From Mesostigma viride (Eukaryota; Streptophyta; Mesostigmatophyceae; Mesostigmatales; Mesostigmataceae): a stretch of DNA of 64,000 bases. The notes beneath the pieces are model-generated. The model ran no database searches and had not been told where the DNA came from. It was given only the letters and a program-made list of their open reading frames with translations. Below, one piece after another: positions 1 to 9,515 of this stretch (positions are counted from its first letter, which is position 1; each line of letters begins with the position of its first letter). The position numbers and the translations under genes are program-made. The stretch lies in assembly GCA_009746045.1 (NCBI GenBank), contig RPFO01000203.1:1-64000 (forward strand), in the 5' to 3' direction.

Positions 1-2
1 CA

Positions 3-3000
3 CGAAGACAGCGATCGTACCAAGACAAGGGCAGCGGTGACCGCAGTCAAGCTGCGGGAGGTAAACTGCGCAGCGGTGCACACTGGACAAAACCAATCCC
101 CCTCCGGAATGCTGGTGACCACGGGCTGCAAGCACTGCATGTGCCAACCACAGTTACACTGATCACACAATAACATGGACTCCGCCTGATCGACCCGGTG
201 ACAAACCTGACACTGGGCGTCCTTGACTCGGCGAGATGTGTGCGGTTGGAGGTCGTGGACCAAATTGGGCAGTGAGCAGGGACTGAGATTGCTGAGGTTG
301 TCTGTCGTACGGCTCCCGTCGGCGCCCTCCAAAATTGCCACTCCCGATGGTTTGATAGCCACAATGCGCAAAATGGTGGGCCCCGCCTCCACATCCAAAG
401 TGTGCTTCAGCTGAGTGCGCAGGAAAACATACTGCCCTGGCCTAAACCGCAGCTGGCGAGCCATGTATGCGCCCCCCCGGCGCTGAGCGTAACGCAGGGA
501 GTCCCTGTGCTGAGCAATGAACAAGTTGTTCATCGCGATGGGCATGACCTTCTTAAAAGTCTCTGCCCTGGCCAGCACCTCAACCAAAAATTGCTGAGCG
601 TTGTCGAAGGCCATGGGTTCGGGGTGCGCAACCTGTGCCTCCGTAGGCAAAAGAGGATTACGCCCGAACAGAAGGAAATACGGGGAGAAGGTAGCGAGAG
701 ACTCCTGGGGAGACATGCGATAACCCATGGCAATCCATGCCAACTCGCGATCCCACCTGGCCGACTCCGGCACCTGCAGGCTCCACTTGCGCAGCGCCTG
801 CTTGACGGTCTGCACCAATCTCTCAGCCAAACCATTGGCCTGAGGATGCTCCCGAGAAGTGCGACGGTGATCAATAAGACATCCATCCAGCAACTCCTGG
901 AACTCACCCCTGAACTCACCACCCTGGTCCGTGACTACCTCCGCGGGAGCCCCAAACCTGGTGATGATGTCTGCAAAATGCTTCGCTGTGGTAGCGGCAT
1001 GCTTGTCAGCAATGGGGATCAACTCAACCCATTTGCTAAAGCTCTCCACGCATACCATGACATAGAGGTTGCCGTCAGGGCTCTCCTGAAACGGCCCGCA
1101 CAGATCGACGTGCCAGCGATAAAACAAGCCCTTGATGGGAAGCGACATCAGCTCCTTGGCACCATGATCTGCGCTAAAGTTAGCCTTGGTTCGAGCACAC
1201 GGGACACAGCTGGCCACTACCTGGGCCACTGTGTGTCGCATGTTATTCCACCAATAGCTGGTCCGTACGAGGCTGAGCGTGCGATTGCCACCCAAGTGAC
1301 CATACCGCTCGTGGTACGCCTGCACTATAGCAACGCGCTTGTCAGGCGGTGGGACGACCACCCTACGCTTGCCCAACAGCTTGTACAAAACCCCATCTTC
1401 CCAACCATAGGTTGCAGCCCTGTGCTGCACCCTGTTCAACTCCGTCGCCTTCTGAGCAGGAGTCCAATCGACTGGAGTAGGAGTCAAGACAGCACCCTGC
1501 ACTTGCTCCAAAACTCGACCATCTAGCCAGATATCAGCGGTGTAGCAATCAGCAAGAGAGCTACGCGCTAAGAGAGCCTGCACAGCGATCAGCTGCTGCA
1601 GAGAAGGATCAATGTCAAAGGACAGAGACCTACCCTCTTCCATAGCGCACACAGCTTTGGATGGCGTGAATGGCGACGGCCGCACCGGGTCGTCGCTGAT
1701 GCCGAAGTCCGCCACAGAGTACTCGACACTGCGCCACCACGCCTCCTCCTCATCGTCGGCCGCATACCCAGCAGCGTTCACAAAGACCACAGAACCCGAC
1801 GAGCCCTCGGCACCCATGGCCCGGGCTCCAGTGTGGTCAACAGTGGTAGGCATGGCGTATCGGGATAGCACATCGGCGTTGACATGGTCCTTGCCGGCCC
1901 GATGCACAATGGTCATGTGGTACTCCTGGATAATCATGGCCCATCGGGCGAGCTTACCCGTCAGGTTGGTGTTGGTCATTAGCCACTGAAGCGGCTGGTG
2001 GTCTGTCACCAGAGTAAACACGCGCCCAACTAAATACGGGCGAAAGTGCTTGATGGCCCACACCACAGCCAGTGCCTCCCCCTCATAGGAAGAATACCGG
2101 CTCTCCGCTGGGTTGTTGCTGCGACTAGCATAAGCAATAACGTGCTCGCGCCCATCACCATCCTTTTGCGCCAAGACCGCACCCAGTCCTACCTTGGACC
2201 AGTCGGTATATAACACAAACGGCAAAGCATAGTCAGGGGCGCGCAGAATCGGGGCCGACGTGAGCTCCTGCTTGATTGTCTCGATGGCGCGTTGCTGTGC
2301 GGGACCCCACGCCCACACGCACCCCTTCTTGAGTAACTCGGTCAAGGGCTTCACCTTGCTGCTGAAGTTCTCAATGTAACCTCGGTAATAGCCAGCCAAA
2401 CCCAAATACGCCCGCACCCCTGAGACATCCGTGGGTACGGCGGCCTGCACAATGGATTCGACCTTGGCGGCATCAGGCGTCCGGCCACCCGGCACAATCT
2501 GATGACCAAGGAATGAGAGGGTCCGCTGGGCGAACTTGCACTTCTCAGGGTGCAGCCGCATATTATGCTCCTCGAGAGCCAAGCGAACCTGCTCCAAGTG
2601 CGCCAGGTGCTCCTCAAATGTCGCGCTAAAGACGATTACATCATCAATGTAACAAGCGGCGAAAGGAAGACCTGCAAGCACTTTGTCCATAGCTCGTTGG
2701 AAAACAGCACTAGCGTTGCGGTGCCCAAAGGGCATGCGCACCCACTCATACAAATTGCCGCCCCCCCAGAATGCAAGCTTCCGCTGATCCTCCGGCGCAA
2801 CTGCGATCTGATGAAAGCCGCTACGCAGGTCCAGCGAGGACACAAACTTCACATGAGGAGATATCTTATCCAGGACATCATCCACACGTGGCATGGGGTA
2901 ACGGTCCACGGGTGTGTGTGCATTCAGCAACCGCAGATCGGTGGCCATGCGCATACCCGTCCATGCCCCGGTGATAGCGTCCTTCTTGGGCGCAACGACA

Positions 3001-3119
3001 ACGGCAGCGGCATAGCTGGAGGAAGATTGCCTGATGATACCGGCATCCTCTAACTCCTTGCATTGCTCGGCTACAAAATCCAACTCGGCCTGACTCAGGC
3101 GATGCTGGCGTCGGAACAA
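3..3119 (-). CDS. Reverse transcriptase - RNase H - integrase - PHD finger (element A, open at window edge)
   Basis: Reading the minus strand in the frame whose codons end at coordinates divisible by three gives an uninterrupted frame of 1039 codons from about 3119 to the window edge. RT carries Y-I-D-D (2651-2640). RNase H carries L-Y-T-D-W-S (~2190). The integrase zinc module is near 1305-1195 (R-Y-G-H ... C-V-P-C). The DDE triad lies in W-H-V-D-L (~1105), V-T-D-Q-G-G (~930) and L-A-E-R-L (~820). A GPY/F-like module follows, then a PHD finger (~213-84) spaced C-x2-C ... C-x2-C-x4-H-x2-C ... C-x2-C. The frame overlaps the end of the upstream polyprotein and needs a one-base shift to be joined to it. 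Confidence 0.88.
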   Translation of the reverse strand, partial: MFRRQHRLSQAELDFVAEQCKELEDAGIIRQSSSSYAAAVVVAPKKDAITGAWTGMRMATDLRLLNAHTPVDRYPMPRVDDVLDKISPHVKFVSSLDLRSGFHQIAVAPEDQRKLAFWGGGNLYEWVRMPFGHRNASAVFQRAMDKVLAGLPFAACYIDDVIVFSATFEEHLAHLEQVRLALEEHNMRLHPEKCKFAQRTLSFLGHQIVPGGRTPDAAKVESIVQAAVPTDVSGVRAYLGLAGYYRGYIENFSSKVKPLTELLKKGCVWAWGPAQQRAIETIKQELTSAPILRAPDYALPFVLYTDWSKVGLGAVLAQKDGDGREHVIAYASRSNNPAESRYSSYEGEALAVVWAIKHFRPYLVGRVFTLVTDHQPLQWLMTNTNLTGKLARWAMIIQEYHMTIVHRAGKDHVNADVLSRYAMPTTVDHTGARAMGAEGSSGSVVFVNAAGYAADDEEEAWWRSVEYSVADFGISDDPVRPSPFTPSKAVCAMEEGRSLSFDIDPSLQQLIAVQALLARSSLADCYTADIWLDGRVLEQVQGAVLTPTPVDWTPAQKATELNRVQHRAATYGWEDGVLYKLLGKRRVVVPPPDKRVAIVQAYHERYGHLGGNRTLSLVRTSYWWNNMRHTVAQVVASCVPCARTKANFSADHGAKELMSLPIKGLFYRWHVDLCGPFQESPDGNLYVMVCVESFSKWVELIPIADKHAATTAKHFADIITRFGAPAEVVTDQGGEFRGEFQELLDGCLIDHRRTSREHPQANGLAERLVQTVKQALRKWSLQVPESARWDRELAWIAMGYRMSPQESLATFSPYFLLFGRNPLLPTEAQVAHPEPMAFDNAQQFLVEVLARAETFKKVMPIAMNNLFIAQHRDSLRYAQRRGGAYMARQLRFRPGQYVFLRTQLKHTLDVEAGPTILRIVAIKPSGVAILEGADGSRTTDNLSNLSPCSLPNLVHDLQPHTSRRVKDAQCQVCHRVDQAESMLLCDQCNCGWHMQCLQPVVTSIPEGDWFCPVCTAAQFTSRSLTAVTAALVLVRSLSS

Positions 3120-6100
3120 AGGGTGTCAGTGTCCAATGGAACACGCATGGTCCCACCATTGAAACACCCCAGTTCATCACTTGTGAAAGCGAAGGCCCCC
3201 CTTGCAGTGCCTAGCCACTTTAGCATGGCTGAGCGCTGCGCATCAGAAAGGTGTTCGCCAATAGCCCAGGGGTGCGTATCCGCGGGATCACCCACAGCTA
3301 CCGCATGTGCCTCAAGATGCGGCGCCCTAGCCGCATCGTCGTGGAACAAGGAAAAGGCTGCCACGCCTGGTGTGACACCCACCGCCGGAGCCTCGCGTGC
3401 CGCACGGTGTATTACCCGATGCAGCGTGGGCTCGCCGGCCAGCACGGTGCTGGTCAGCAGGGCGGTCATGAGAATGATAGTCCACACCTGTCGCAGACGC
3501 CACCCCCATGCTGATGAAGTCCCCGTCGCTGCAGGGCGCTTCAGTTTGGCTGCGCGCGCCTCAACCTGCTGAGGCGGATTGGCTGGGGACGCCCCCCCAG
3601 ACTGGCGCACGGCAACCGATGCAAGCAGCACATACCCGACCTGCAACACCGACATAGCCTGGCCTATCAAAGACCAGCGCTCACTCTCGAGCACGCCCGG
3701 CAGCGCCGAGGCCCCGACATGAAAACCCATGCTGGCCTCACGAAATTCTGCGGGTGGCTGCACCAACAGACCGGTGGTAGTGTCCCAAACGAGACCCTTA
3801 CCCCGATCACGGTATGCTGTCGACCCTTGGTAACTGACCAGGGTCGGCAGTGCACACATGGGGCTCCCGACCCGGTTGACGCGTGCATACGGTGGGCGAT
3901 CCTCGCTATCCACCTTCTGCGTGACTAGGTGGGAAGGCAATGCTACCTCCGCAGACACACTCGGATGCTGCCTTGCTACGGCCCCCAAGACCGCCTGCAC
4001 ATCGGTCGCACACGCCACGTTGGTCCAATAGGCACGCAAACGATGCGTGAGCCCACCCAGCCCTGCGTTGTCACACACGATGGGCTCCCCCAGGAGTGCC
4101 ACGATTGTAGCCCAGTCCTCCCGCACCGCCTGATGTGGGCTGTCACCCGCCACAACGTTCTCAAACAGATACGCAGGCGGATGGGGCTGACGCGACTGCA
4201 ACAGTCCCACCACACGCAACAGTTCCCAGAACAGCGCGCTACGCGGATCGGCTAGCCCCCGCCCTTGCCCTGCCTGGCTCAGGCCCTGGCACTCCCAACC
4301 CGCAATTACCAAGTCGATGGCATGATGCCTGCGCAACAACTGCTGCACCTGCACCTCACCGATGGCTCGGATATCTTGAGGACATTCCCCAAACGGGTCA
4401 CGCCATGCTGATGGCGGAAACTGCGCGGGATACTCTCGCGACAACACGCCACAGTGACTGAAGTACACCTGACGCGCCTTGTGCGATGGCTCTACCGCGA
4501 TGAGTTTACGGCACACGCCGCCTGCGGCCAAAAAGCCTGCAATGCCCCCTCCGATCCCCGCAAACAGTTCCAACACTACCGCACCCTTGGCAAAATCAGG
4601 GGCCTGCGGTAAGATTGCAGCAGAAAAATTACCTTGGGCCTCCGAGACACCCGGTTGCAGCAAAGTGAGGCCATGGCTGGCCATCTGAGGAATGGTGATG
4701 ACGGCTTCAGTTACCCGCTTGCGCATAGCCAGCTGCCGCGTGGACGTCACAGCATCCAGCGACCACTGCGTGCGCATCTTGGCAATGCTCGCCGTTGGCT
4801 GGGGCAGCACCGTCCGATGCTTGTCCCACGCCGATGAGCCCGCCGCCCGTACCTCCACCATGCTGACCTCCACCACGCCCGCAGCCGCGGAAGGGTTGAG
4901 GCGTGCAGCCCCGGCTGAAGAACTGAAGCATGAGACCGGCACGCTGGCCCGCTTCAGGCCAGCCCCATCCCAATCAGGGATGTAAGATGCCTCCTCCGCC
5001 CTATAGTCCACCTGAACCATGGCGCGAGCAAGGACATCCACCCCGAGTAGTGCGGAATATCCACACTTGTTGACCACCAGCGCATACGCGGACACGGTGG
5101 TCATGCTAGAGGCGCGCAACGGATTGAAAATCACGTTGACTTTAACCGCCGTCATAGCGTACGGCTTACTAGCCGGACCCTGCCAACCTGACACAGACAC
5201 GGGGCTTTCCACTAAGCCACCGTTCTCGTAGGTCAGGTTCAGCATGGTGGCCAAGTCCGTGCTGATGACTAGCGGCTGAGCACCGCTATCAAGCTTGACT
5301 GCGCCAACCAACGGACATGTCACCATGTCGCTCCATACATCTCCACAGGCTCCAACTGCTTGGAACGCCATGGACGGCTCACCATTGGGGTATGGAACCA
5401 CCGTGGGAACCTGGGGGACTGCACTAGTGCGCTGCTGGCTACTTGTGCTGACCACTCCCGCTTGCACCACGGGCACTGCGGCTTCTACCGGCTGGCGCCC
5501 GTAGGTGACGGACTCAGAATTGCGCAAGGTGCGCACATCATGCCCATCTGCGAACAACTGGATCTCGGACACAACCGACCCCAGCCACTCAACCCCCTTC
5601 TGCCCGAAGGTGTCGACCACCTGCCGTGCTGAAAACATGGGTACGTCCACAATGAACGGCATTGGGTACACAGGCGCCAATCGCCTACGCTGCTCCAGCC
5701 CAGCAGGGTTCGCATGCTCAAAAGCAGATTGCACCCCAGCCAGCGGCATGGAAAAGGACGCGGGCAACTGCCCGGCAGGCAACATGGGTGCCTGCTGAAA
5801 AGAAAGCGGGCTGCGTGCCTGCTTGCCTTTGGTAGCCTCCGCAGCGTTGATCTCGACGTCACCCGGCATGGGCGCCCAGAATGGGTCCTCCCGGTACACC
5901 GTCTCGAATTGGTTGGGGGGCGCCGTCGCCTCCTCACCATGCTTGATGGCAGCCACCTGGGCTTCCATCGAGTCGGTCTTGCCCGCCATCTCGGCGAAGT
6001 GGACCGTCTTGATGCCCGCGGCTGGACACTTGTTCATCAGGTGCCACTTCGTGTCTGCCCCATGCGGCTTCGTGCAGCGGCTTGGACACTCGCGACTAAG

Positions 6101-7873
6101 GTGCCCATCCTTGTCGCAAAGGAAGCAGCCCGATTTGCGCGCATCCGTCCTAGTACCCGTCTGTGAGGACGTGCCCCCCCCAGCTCGCGTCGGGGCGGCA
6201 GCGTCTTTGTTGCCGCCAGCGGCGTTACCCTGGGTTGCATCATGCGATGAGGCGTTGCGAGACCCCCCTTGGTTCCTGCTAGCACCGTGGCCGCCTTGCG
6301 GGCGCGCTTGTCTTGTGGCAGACGACTCACCCGACTTGGCCTTGGTCAGCGCGTCGACCTTGGCCTGCAGCTCGGCCACCACCGTGCTTACCGAGATCCG
6401 GCCTTGCGCGTGTCGTCGCATCATGGCCCTGACCTCAATGCACAGTGACCGCAATCGCCACGGCTGGCCGTTGGGCGGCGTGGGCAGCTCCATCTCCTTG
6501 GAGCCTAGCGCTTGCAGCCATTTCTGACACGCCAGCTTTTCGGACCAGTCCTCCACTTCGCCGGCGAACTCCATGAGGCGCTCGTAAGATTGCTCCGGGG
6601 TTTCACCCTCGGCTATCTTGAAACTGCGCCACTCACGCTCTGCCTTGATGGTCTCCACCGGGTATTCCTGGCGAAGGAGGCCCCACAGTTCCTCGGCAGG
6701 GTCGACACCATACATGATGTTGTCATAGTCGGGCTGGCCACGCCCGTCGAAGCCGAACCACACGTCCGTGTGACGCGTGTACAGCGAGACCTCTCTCCAC
6801 TGCTCCACCAGCCTAGCCACTCGCCTCAGCGTAAGGCCGTGAAAGAAAAAATGCATGTTGTTCATCACAAACTCATGCATTACAGCGCCTTGCGTAGTCA
6901 TGTATTGCAGATCAATCCATGACTTGTACGCGTTGTAGGCCTGCGCCAGCGTGGCCAGATTGCCGGTTGTGGAGAACTTCTCGCGCATGTCCACCCGTGG
7001 TAGGGTGGGCATCTTCGCGCCTTCCGGTATGAGGCGCACCCTTTGCGGGTACTGCACCCCATCGGCATCCTCCGGCGGTCGCTGAGCTGCGCGTCCCTGC
7101 GCCAGCGTGCTTGGTCGTGCTGCCTCCCGTACTCGGAAAGCCAGCGGCGTGGTTATGTCCTCCATGGGCGGAATGCGCCCGATTGGCACACTTGACCACC
7201 GTGCAGTCGACCCGCCGGTCAGCGCCCCACCGCCTCGCCCAAACGGAATTGAGGCCCCGCCTGGCAGCATGCGTCCTGGTGCACCCCTGTGTGGGTCCAT
7301 CGCGCGCGCCAGCCCTGCCCCGTTCTCCTCGTGCAATCCGTCTCGCGCTTGATCGAAAGGCAGGCGCCTGGGCGCCAGCGTATACTCGCCCCGTGGCTGA
7401 CCATCCGCCTCACCAAGCAAGTCGTGTTGGGTTAGCGACCCAGCCAAAACCCCCGGTTCCATCGAAGCCCTTCCCGCCGCATTACCTGAGGTTGGCGGCT
7501 GGTCCCGCTCCCTCGGCTCCGCGGCAACACCACTGGGGCCCGGCATCGATGCCTGCCCGTCCCATGGTGTGGACTGCAGATGACGACCCTCTACGGCCAC
7601 CAATCTGTCGGTCACTTCCCGCATCTGCAGCGCCAATTGCTGCTGCAACTGTTGCGACTGTTGCTGCATCTGCGCTTGCATCTGCGCGAACAGCGCCACC
7701 ATACTCAGCGGCGCTTCTTGGTCGCGACTCTCACCCACTGCGGGTACGGCGGGAGGAATCCCGCCATTCGACCCCGGAGCGGACGTGTCGGCATCTGCTC
7801 TATTTGCATCTGCCATGGCTCGAGTCTGCGCTCGCGTCAGTGGCATGCACCAGCTGACCGATGGGCAAAACAA
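3095..7873 (-). CDS. Gag - CCHC - aspartic protease - C5-methyltransferase polyprotein (element A)
   Basis: Open frame of 1592 residues. Residues 1-60 are low complexity and about 65-90 form a Gln-rich coiled coil; the real start may be Met20 rather than Met1. Residues ~300-480 hold a retrotransposon Gag-like helical region. A CCHC knuckle runs from C583 to C596 (C-x2-C-x4-H-x4-C). The protease signature is L-D-S-G-A with Asp862, followed about 80 residues later by A-L-L-G-V-D. A C5-methyltransferase domain occupies ~1090-1420. After it come a hydrophobic stretch (~1450) and the linker normally found just before a gypsy RT. Translation stops soon after V-P-L-D-T-D, where the RT frame begins one base out of register. 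Element B shows the same domains in broken form. Gag would form the particle, protease would mature it, and the methyltransferase would modify DNA. Confidence 0.9.
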   Translation of the reverse strand: MFCPSVSWCMPLTRAQTRAMADANRADADTSAPGSNGGIPPAVPAVGESRDQEAPLSMVALFAQMQAQMQQQSQQLQQQLALQMREVTDRLVAVEGRHLQSTPWDGQASMPGPSGVAAEPRERDQPPTSGNAAGRASMEPGVLAGSLTQHDLLGEADGQPRGEYTLAPRRLPFDQARDGLHEENGAGLARAMDPHRGAPGRMLPGGASIPFGRGGGALTGGSTARWSSVPIGRIPPMEDITTPLAFRVREAARPSTLAQGRAAQRPPEDADGVQYPQRVRLIPEGAKMPTLPRVDMREKFSTTGNLATLAQAYNAYKSWIDLQYMTTQGAVMHEFVMNNMHFFFHGLTLRRVARLVEQWREVSLYTRHTDVWFGFDGRGQPDYDNIMYGVDPAEELWGLLRQEYPVETIKAEREWRSFKIAEGETPEQSYERLMEFAGEVEDWSEKLACQKWLQALGSKEMELPTPPNGQPWRLRSLCIEVRAMMRRHAQGRISVSTVVAELQAKVDALTKAKSGESSATRQARPQGGHGASRNQGGSRNASSHDATQGNAAGGNKDAAAPTRAGGGTSSQTGTRTDARKSGCFLCDKDGHLSRECPSRCTKPHGADTKWHLMNKCPAAGIKTVHFAEMAGKTDSMEAQVAAIKHGEEATAPPNQFETVYREDPFWAPMPGDVEINAAEATKGKQARSPLSFQQAPMLPAGQLPASFSMPLAGVQSAFEHANPAGLEQRRRLAPVYPMPFIVDVPMFSARQVVDTFGQKGVEWLGSVVSEIQLFADGHDVRTLRNSESVTYGRQPVEAAVPVVQAGVVSTSSQQRTSAVPQVPTVVPYPNGEPSMAFQAVGACGDVWSDMVTCPLVGAVKLDSGAQPLVISTDLATMLNLTYENGGLVESPVSVSGWQGPASKPYAMTAVKVNVIFNPLRASSMTTVSAYALVVNKCGYSALLGVDVLARAMVQVDYRAEEASYIPDWDGAGLKRASVPVSCFSSSAGAARLNPSAAAGVVEVSMVEVRAAGSSAWDKHRTVLPQPTASIAKMRTQWSLDAVTSTRQLAMRKRVTEAVITIPQMASHGLTLLQPGVSEAQGNFSAAILPQAPDFAKGAVVLELFAGIGGGIAGFLAAGGVCRKLIAVEPSHKARQVYFSHCGVLSREYPAQFPPSAWRDPFGECPQDIRAIGEVQVQQLLRRHHAIDLVIAGWECQGLSQAGQGRGLADPRSALFWELLRVVGLLQSRQPHPPAYLFENVVAGDSPHQAVREDWATIVALLGEPIVCDNAGLGGLTHRLRAYWTNVACATDVQAVLGAVARQHPSVSAEVALPSHLVTQKVDSEDRPPYARVNRVGSPMCALPTLVSYQGSTAYRDRGKGLVWDTTTGLLVQPPAEFREASMGFHVGASALPGVLESERWSLIGQAMSVLQVGYVLLASVAVRQSGGASPANPPQQVEARAAKLKRPAATGTSSAWGWRLRQVWTIILMTALLTSTVLAGEPTLHRVIHRAAREAPAVGVTPGVAAFSLFHDDAARAPHLEAHAVAVGDPADTHPWAIGEHLSDAQRSAMLKWLGTARGAFAFTSDELGCFNGGTMRVPLDTDTLCSDASIA
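3610..4600 (-). other. C5-cytosine DNA methyltransferase domain inside the polyprotein of element A
   Basis: Motifs in canonical order, not permuted as in plant DRM enzymes. Motif I is V-L-E-L-F-A-G-I-G-G-G (SAM binding, F1104). Motif IV is A-G-W-E-C-Q-G-L-S with the presumed catalytic Cys1195. Motif VI is L-F-E-N-V with Glu1238, 43 residues later. Motif VIII is H-R-L-R-A-Y-W-T-N (~1270-1280). A motif IX-like segment is A-L-P-T-L-V-S (~1334), and motif X is W-S-L-I-G-Q-A-M-S-V (~1400). The R-x-R-x-x-W-x-N form of motif VIII resembles DNMT3. The residue before the catalytic Cys is Glu instead of the usual Pro. No separate targeting domain is visible. All catalytic landmarks are present, so activity is plausible but untested. 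Confidence 0.9.
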
Positions 7874-9279
7874 GAACCAACAAGCCTAGGTTTCGCTGAG
7901 AAGAAGCAACAACCAAAGGCTTTATAACAGGTGTCAAGGATAACGACTCGACTAGCCTGCCAGAAAAAGACAAGAGCCAGCAAATTCTGGCTAGTTCTAT
8001 TTTCTTAAAATCTGTCTCAAGACACTTCCTTTACAAACTGTCAGCCAGGCCGTTCCCTGTACTGCTGATGGTTGCTAAACACTAAAGCCAACGTCTTGGC
8101 TTCGAACAGAAGGAAGCAGACTACCGGGTAGTCTCTTCGAGTAAAGAAAGGAGGGCTCTCAGCCGAGGACAAGGAACTGTCCCTCGTGCCTGATAACCAC
8201 CTTATTGCCTCCCCTGCTATAGAATAATGCTTTCAAAACACACACTTTGCACAGTCTGATGATGAAGCCGCACATGCGGAGTTTATTGAGAAAGTTAATA
8301 CAATTACAACACGTTGATAGTCTCAATATCGATGCACTCCATGCTCACGAGCCCGCAGTTAGGCAGCGCTCCATGACATGCTACCGGCCTTGCTCCCAAG
8401 GAAAGGGAGAAACACGAAGGCCACTAACGAGAGACTCGAAGAGACTACACGCTGCGTGAGAGTCCTCTTCGACTATGAACCAAACCATTCGTCATGCCAC
8501 ACGCATGACACACGCCACACTTGTCAGTCCAGCCAGGAATGCCAAAACTATCTTGCTGCCTGAACCATGCGAATAGAAACCGCATTCCAGTTGCCGTCCT
8601 GGCTTTCTACCACACATGCCAACAAAAGCAGGAAGGCATCCCGACAAATCTAAATTGCTACCCTGTTGCCGATCTCATCTCCTAGAGGCTCCGGCATTTC
8701 TGTCCCTGGGAATGTCCGACATTGAGTCACGTCCAGCAAGGTCGAAGCATAATATCCTTCAGACAATCTGCACGCTCACACCTTGCGTGTGAGTGGCCCA
8801 GCAAACATTGCGTCTAATCGTTCCTTTCTAGAAGAAATCCCTTTTTAGGGCTGCCAGCGATTTCGCATTCATTCCAGCGATCTGGCTCCGCACCGCAAAT
8901 TGTCCTTTTCCATTTTCTGTCCAGTCCTCATAACGTTGACCCGCTATTCTACACCACAAAGACACCTGGCCTGTCAATAGCCTCGGCGCTGTTGAAGTCC
9001 AGCAGTCCAGCTTCAGCTCCAGCTGTCCACTAACACGCGTATGATCCTCTCGACGCTGCACACTTGTGCTGCCGTCCGCTCAAGTCAGTGCTGCGCGCCC
9101 AGCTGTGCCTGGCCCGGCGCGCGTGCACGTACACTTTCGTCCGCTCTTATGCTGCAAGTGCTAGTGTCCCCCCCCGGTCACTAGCCTTTGTCGAAAATGC
9201 GTAGAAAACAAATTCCTTGCGCACGTCACCGGTCTTGTGCATAGTGGGCGCCCGGATGACATAGCTCGCGTCCGTGACA
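7874..9279 (-). repeat. 5' LTR and leader of element A
   Basis: About 1.4 kb between the Gag start and the element end. The part 8144-9279 matches 26578-27766 and 17083-18257 of element B almost base for base. In the sense direction it begins TGTCACGG at 9279. The inner LTR boundary and the primer-binding site could not be fixed. A TATAAAG motif in the sense direction lies about 50 bp before the Gag ATG. Only about two CAGCTC-type units occur near 9010, where the element B copies have 9 to 11. Confidence 0.7.
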
Positions 9280-9515
9280 AGTCAGTCCTCAGCTTCCTTG
9301 CTAACCCCTATGCTGTGCACACTGATCTTGACTGGGTGGTCCTCAAACAGGAATCCACGTACTGGGAGTCCACCCGTCACGTGGAGGACAAGCACAACGC
9401 TGCTGACGCACTTACTAAAGTGCCTCAGCAGGCAGCTGATCAGTATCAGCTGTTATACCACCTGATGAACCCGTATGGCAAGCAGGCAACCCTGCCCCAT
9501 CGGGGGGACGCCTAG
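9280..9515 (+). pseudogene. RNase H C-terminal fragment (element G)
   Basis: In the frame ending at 9515 the residues from S-V-L-S-F-L-A-N-P-Y to the stop match the RNase H ends of elements E and F, including the A-D-A-L-T-K segment that is typical of copia RNase H tails. The N-terminal part, RT and everything upstream were separated by the insertion of element A. The apparent upstream start codon at 9237 lies in the LTR of A and is not meaningful. Confidence 0.85.

Larger units (their letters stand above)
1..9279 (-). mobile_element. Element A: Ty3/gypsy LTR retrotransposon with C5-DNA methyltransferase (partial)
   Basis: Minus-strand element whose 3' end lies beyond the left edge. Order in the sense direction: LTR/leader (9279-7874), Gag with CCHC knuckle, protease, C5-methyltransferase, then a gypsy-type RT-RNase H-integrase-PHD module. 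Integrase lies after RNase H, the Ty3/gypsy order. The outer LTR end reads TGTCACGG in the sense direction at 9279, and the flank at 9280 is the RNase H of a plus-strand E/F-family element (G). The coding region is intact except for one base apparently missing near 3120, so this is the best preserved of the two methyltransferase elements here. Confidence 0.9.

Noticed and set aside
402-1526. 374-residue plus-strand frame
   Set aside because: Antisense to the RNase H-integrase part of element A, whose minus-strand frame is continuous and carries the real motifs.
3610-4600. Bacterial contamination or restriction-modification gene as source of the methyltransferase
   Set aside because: It is in frame inside a Gag-protease polyprotein, is present in the same place in the diverged element B, and no restriction enzyme or bacterial gene is nearby.
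7111-7857. 248-residue plus-strand frame, repeated at 25543-26289
   Set aside because: Antisense shadow of Gag in A and B. Its conservation follows from the identity of the two Gags.
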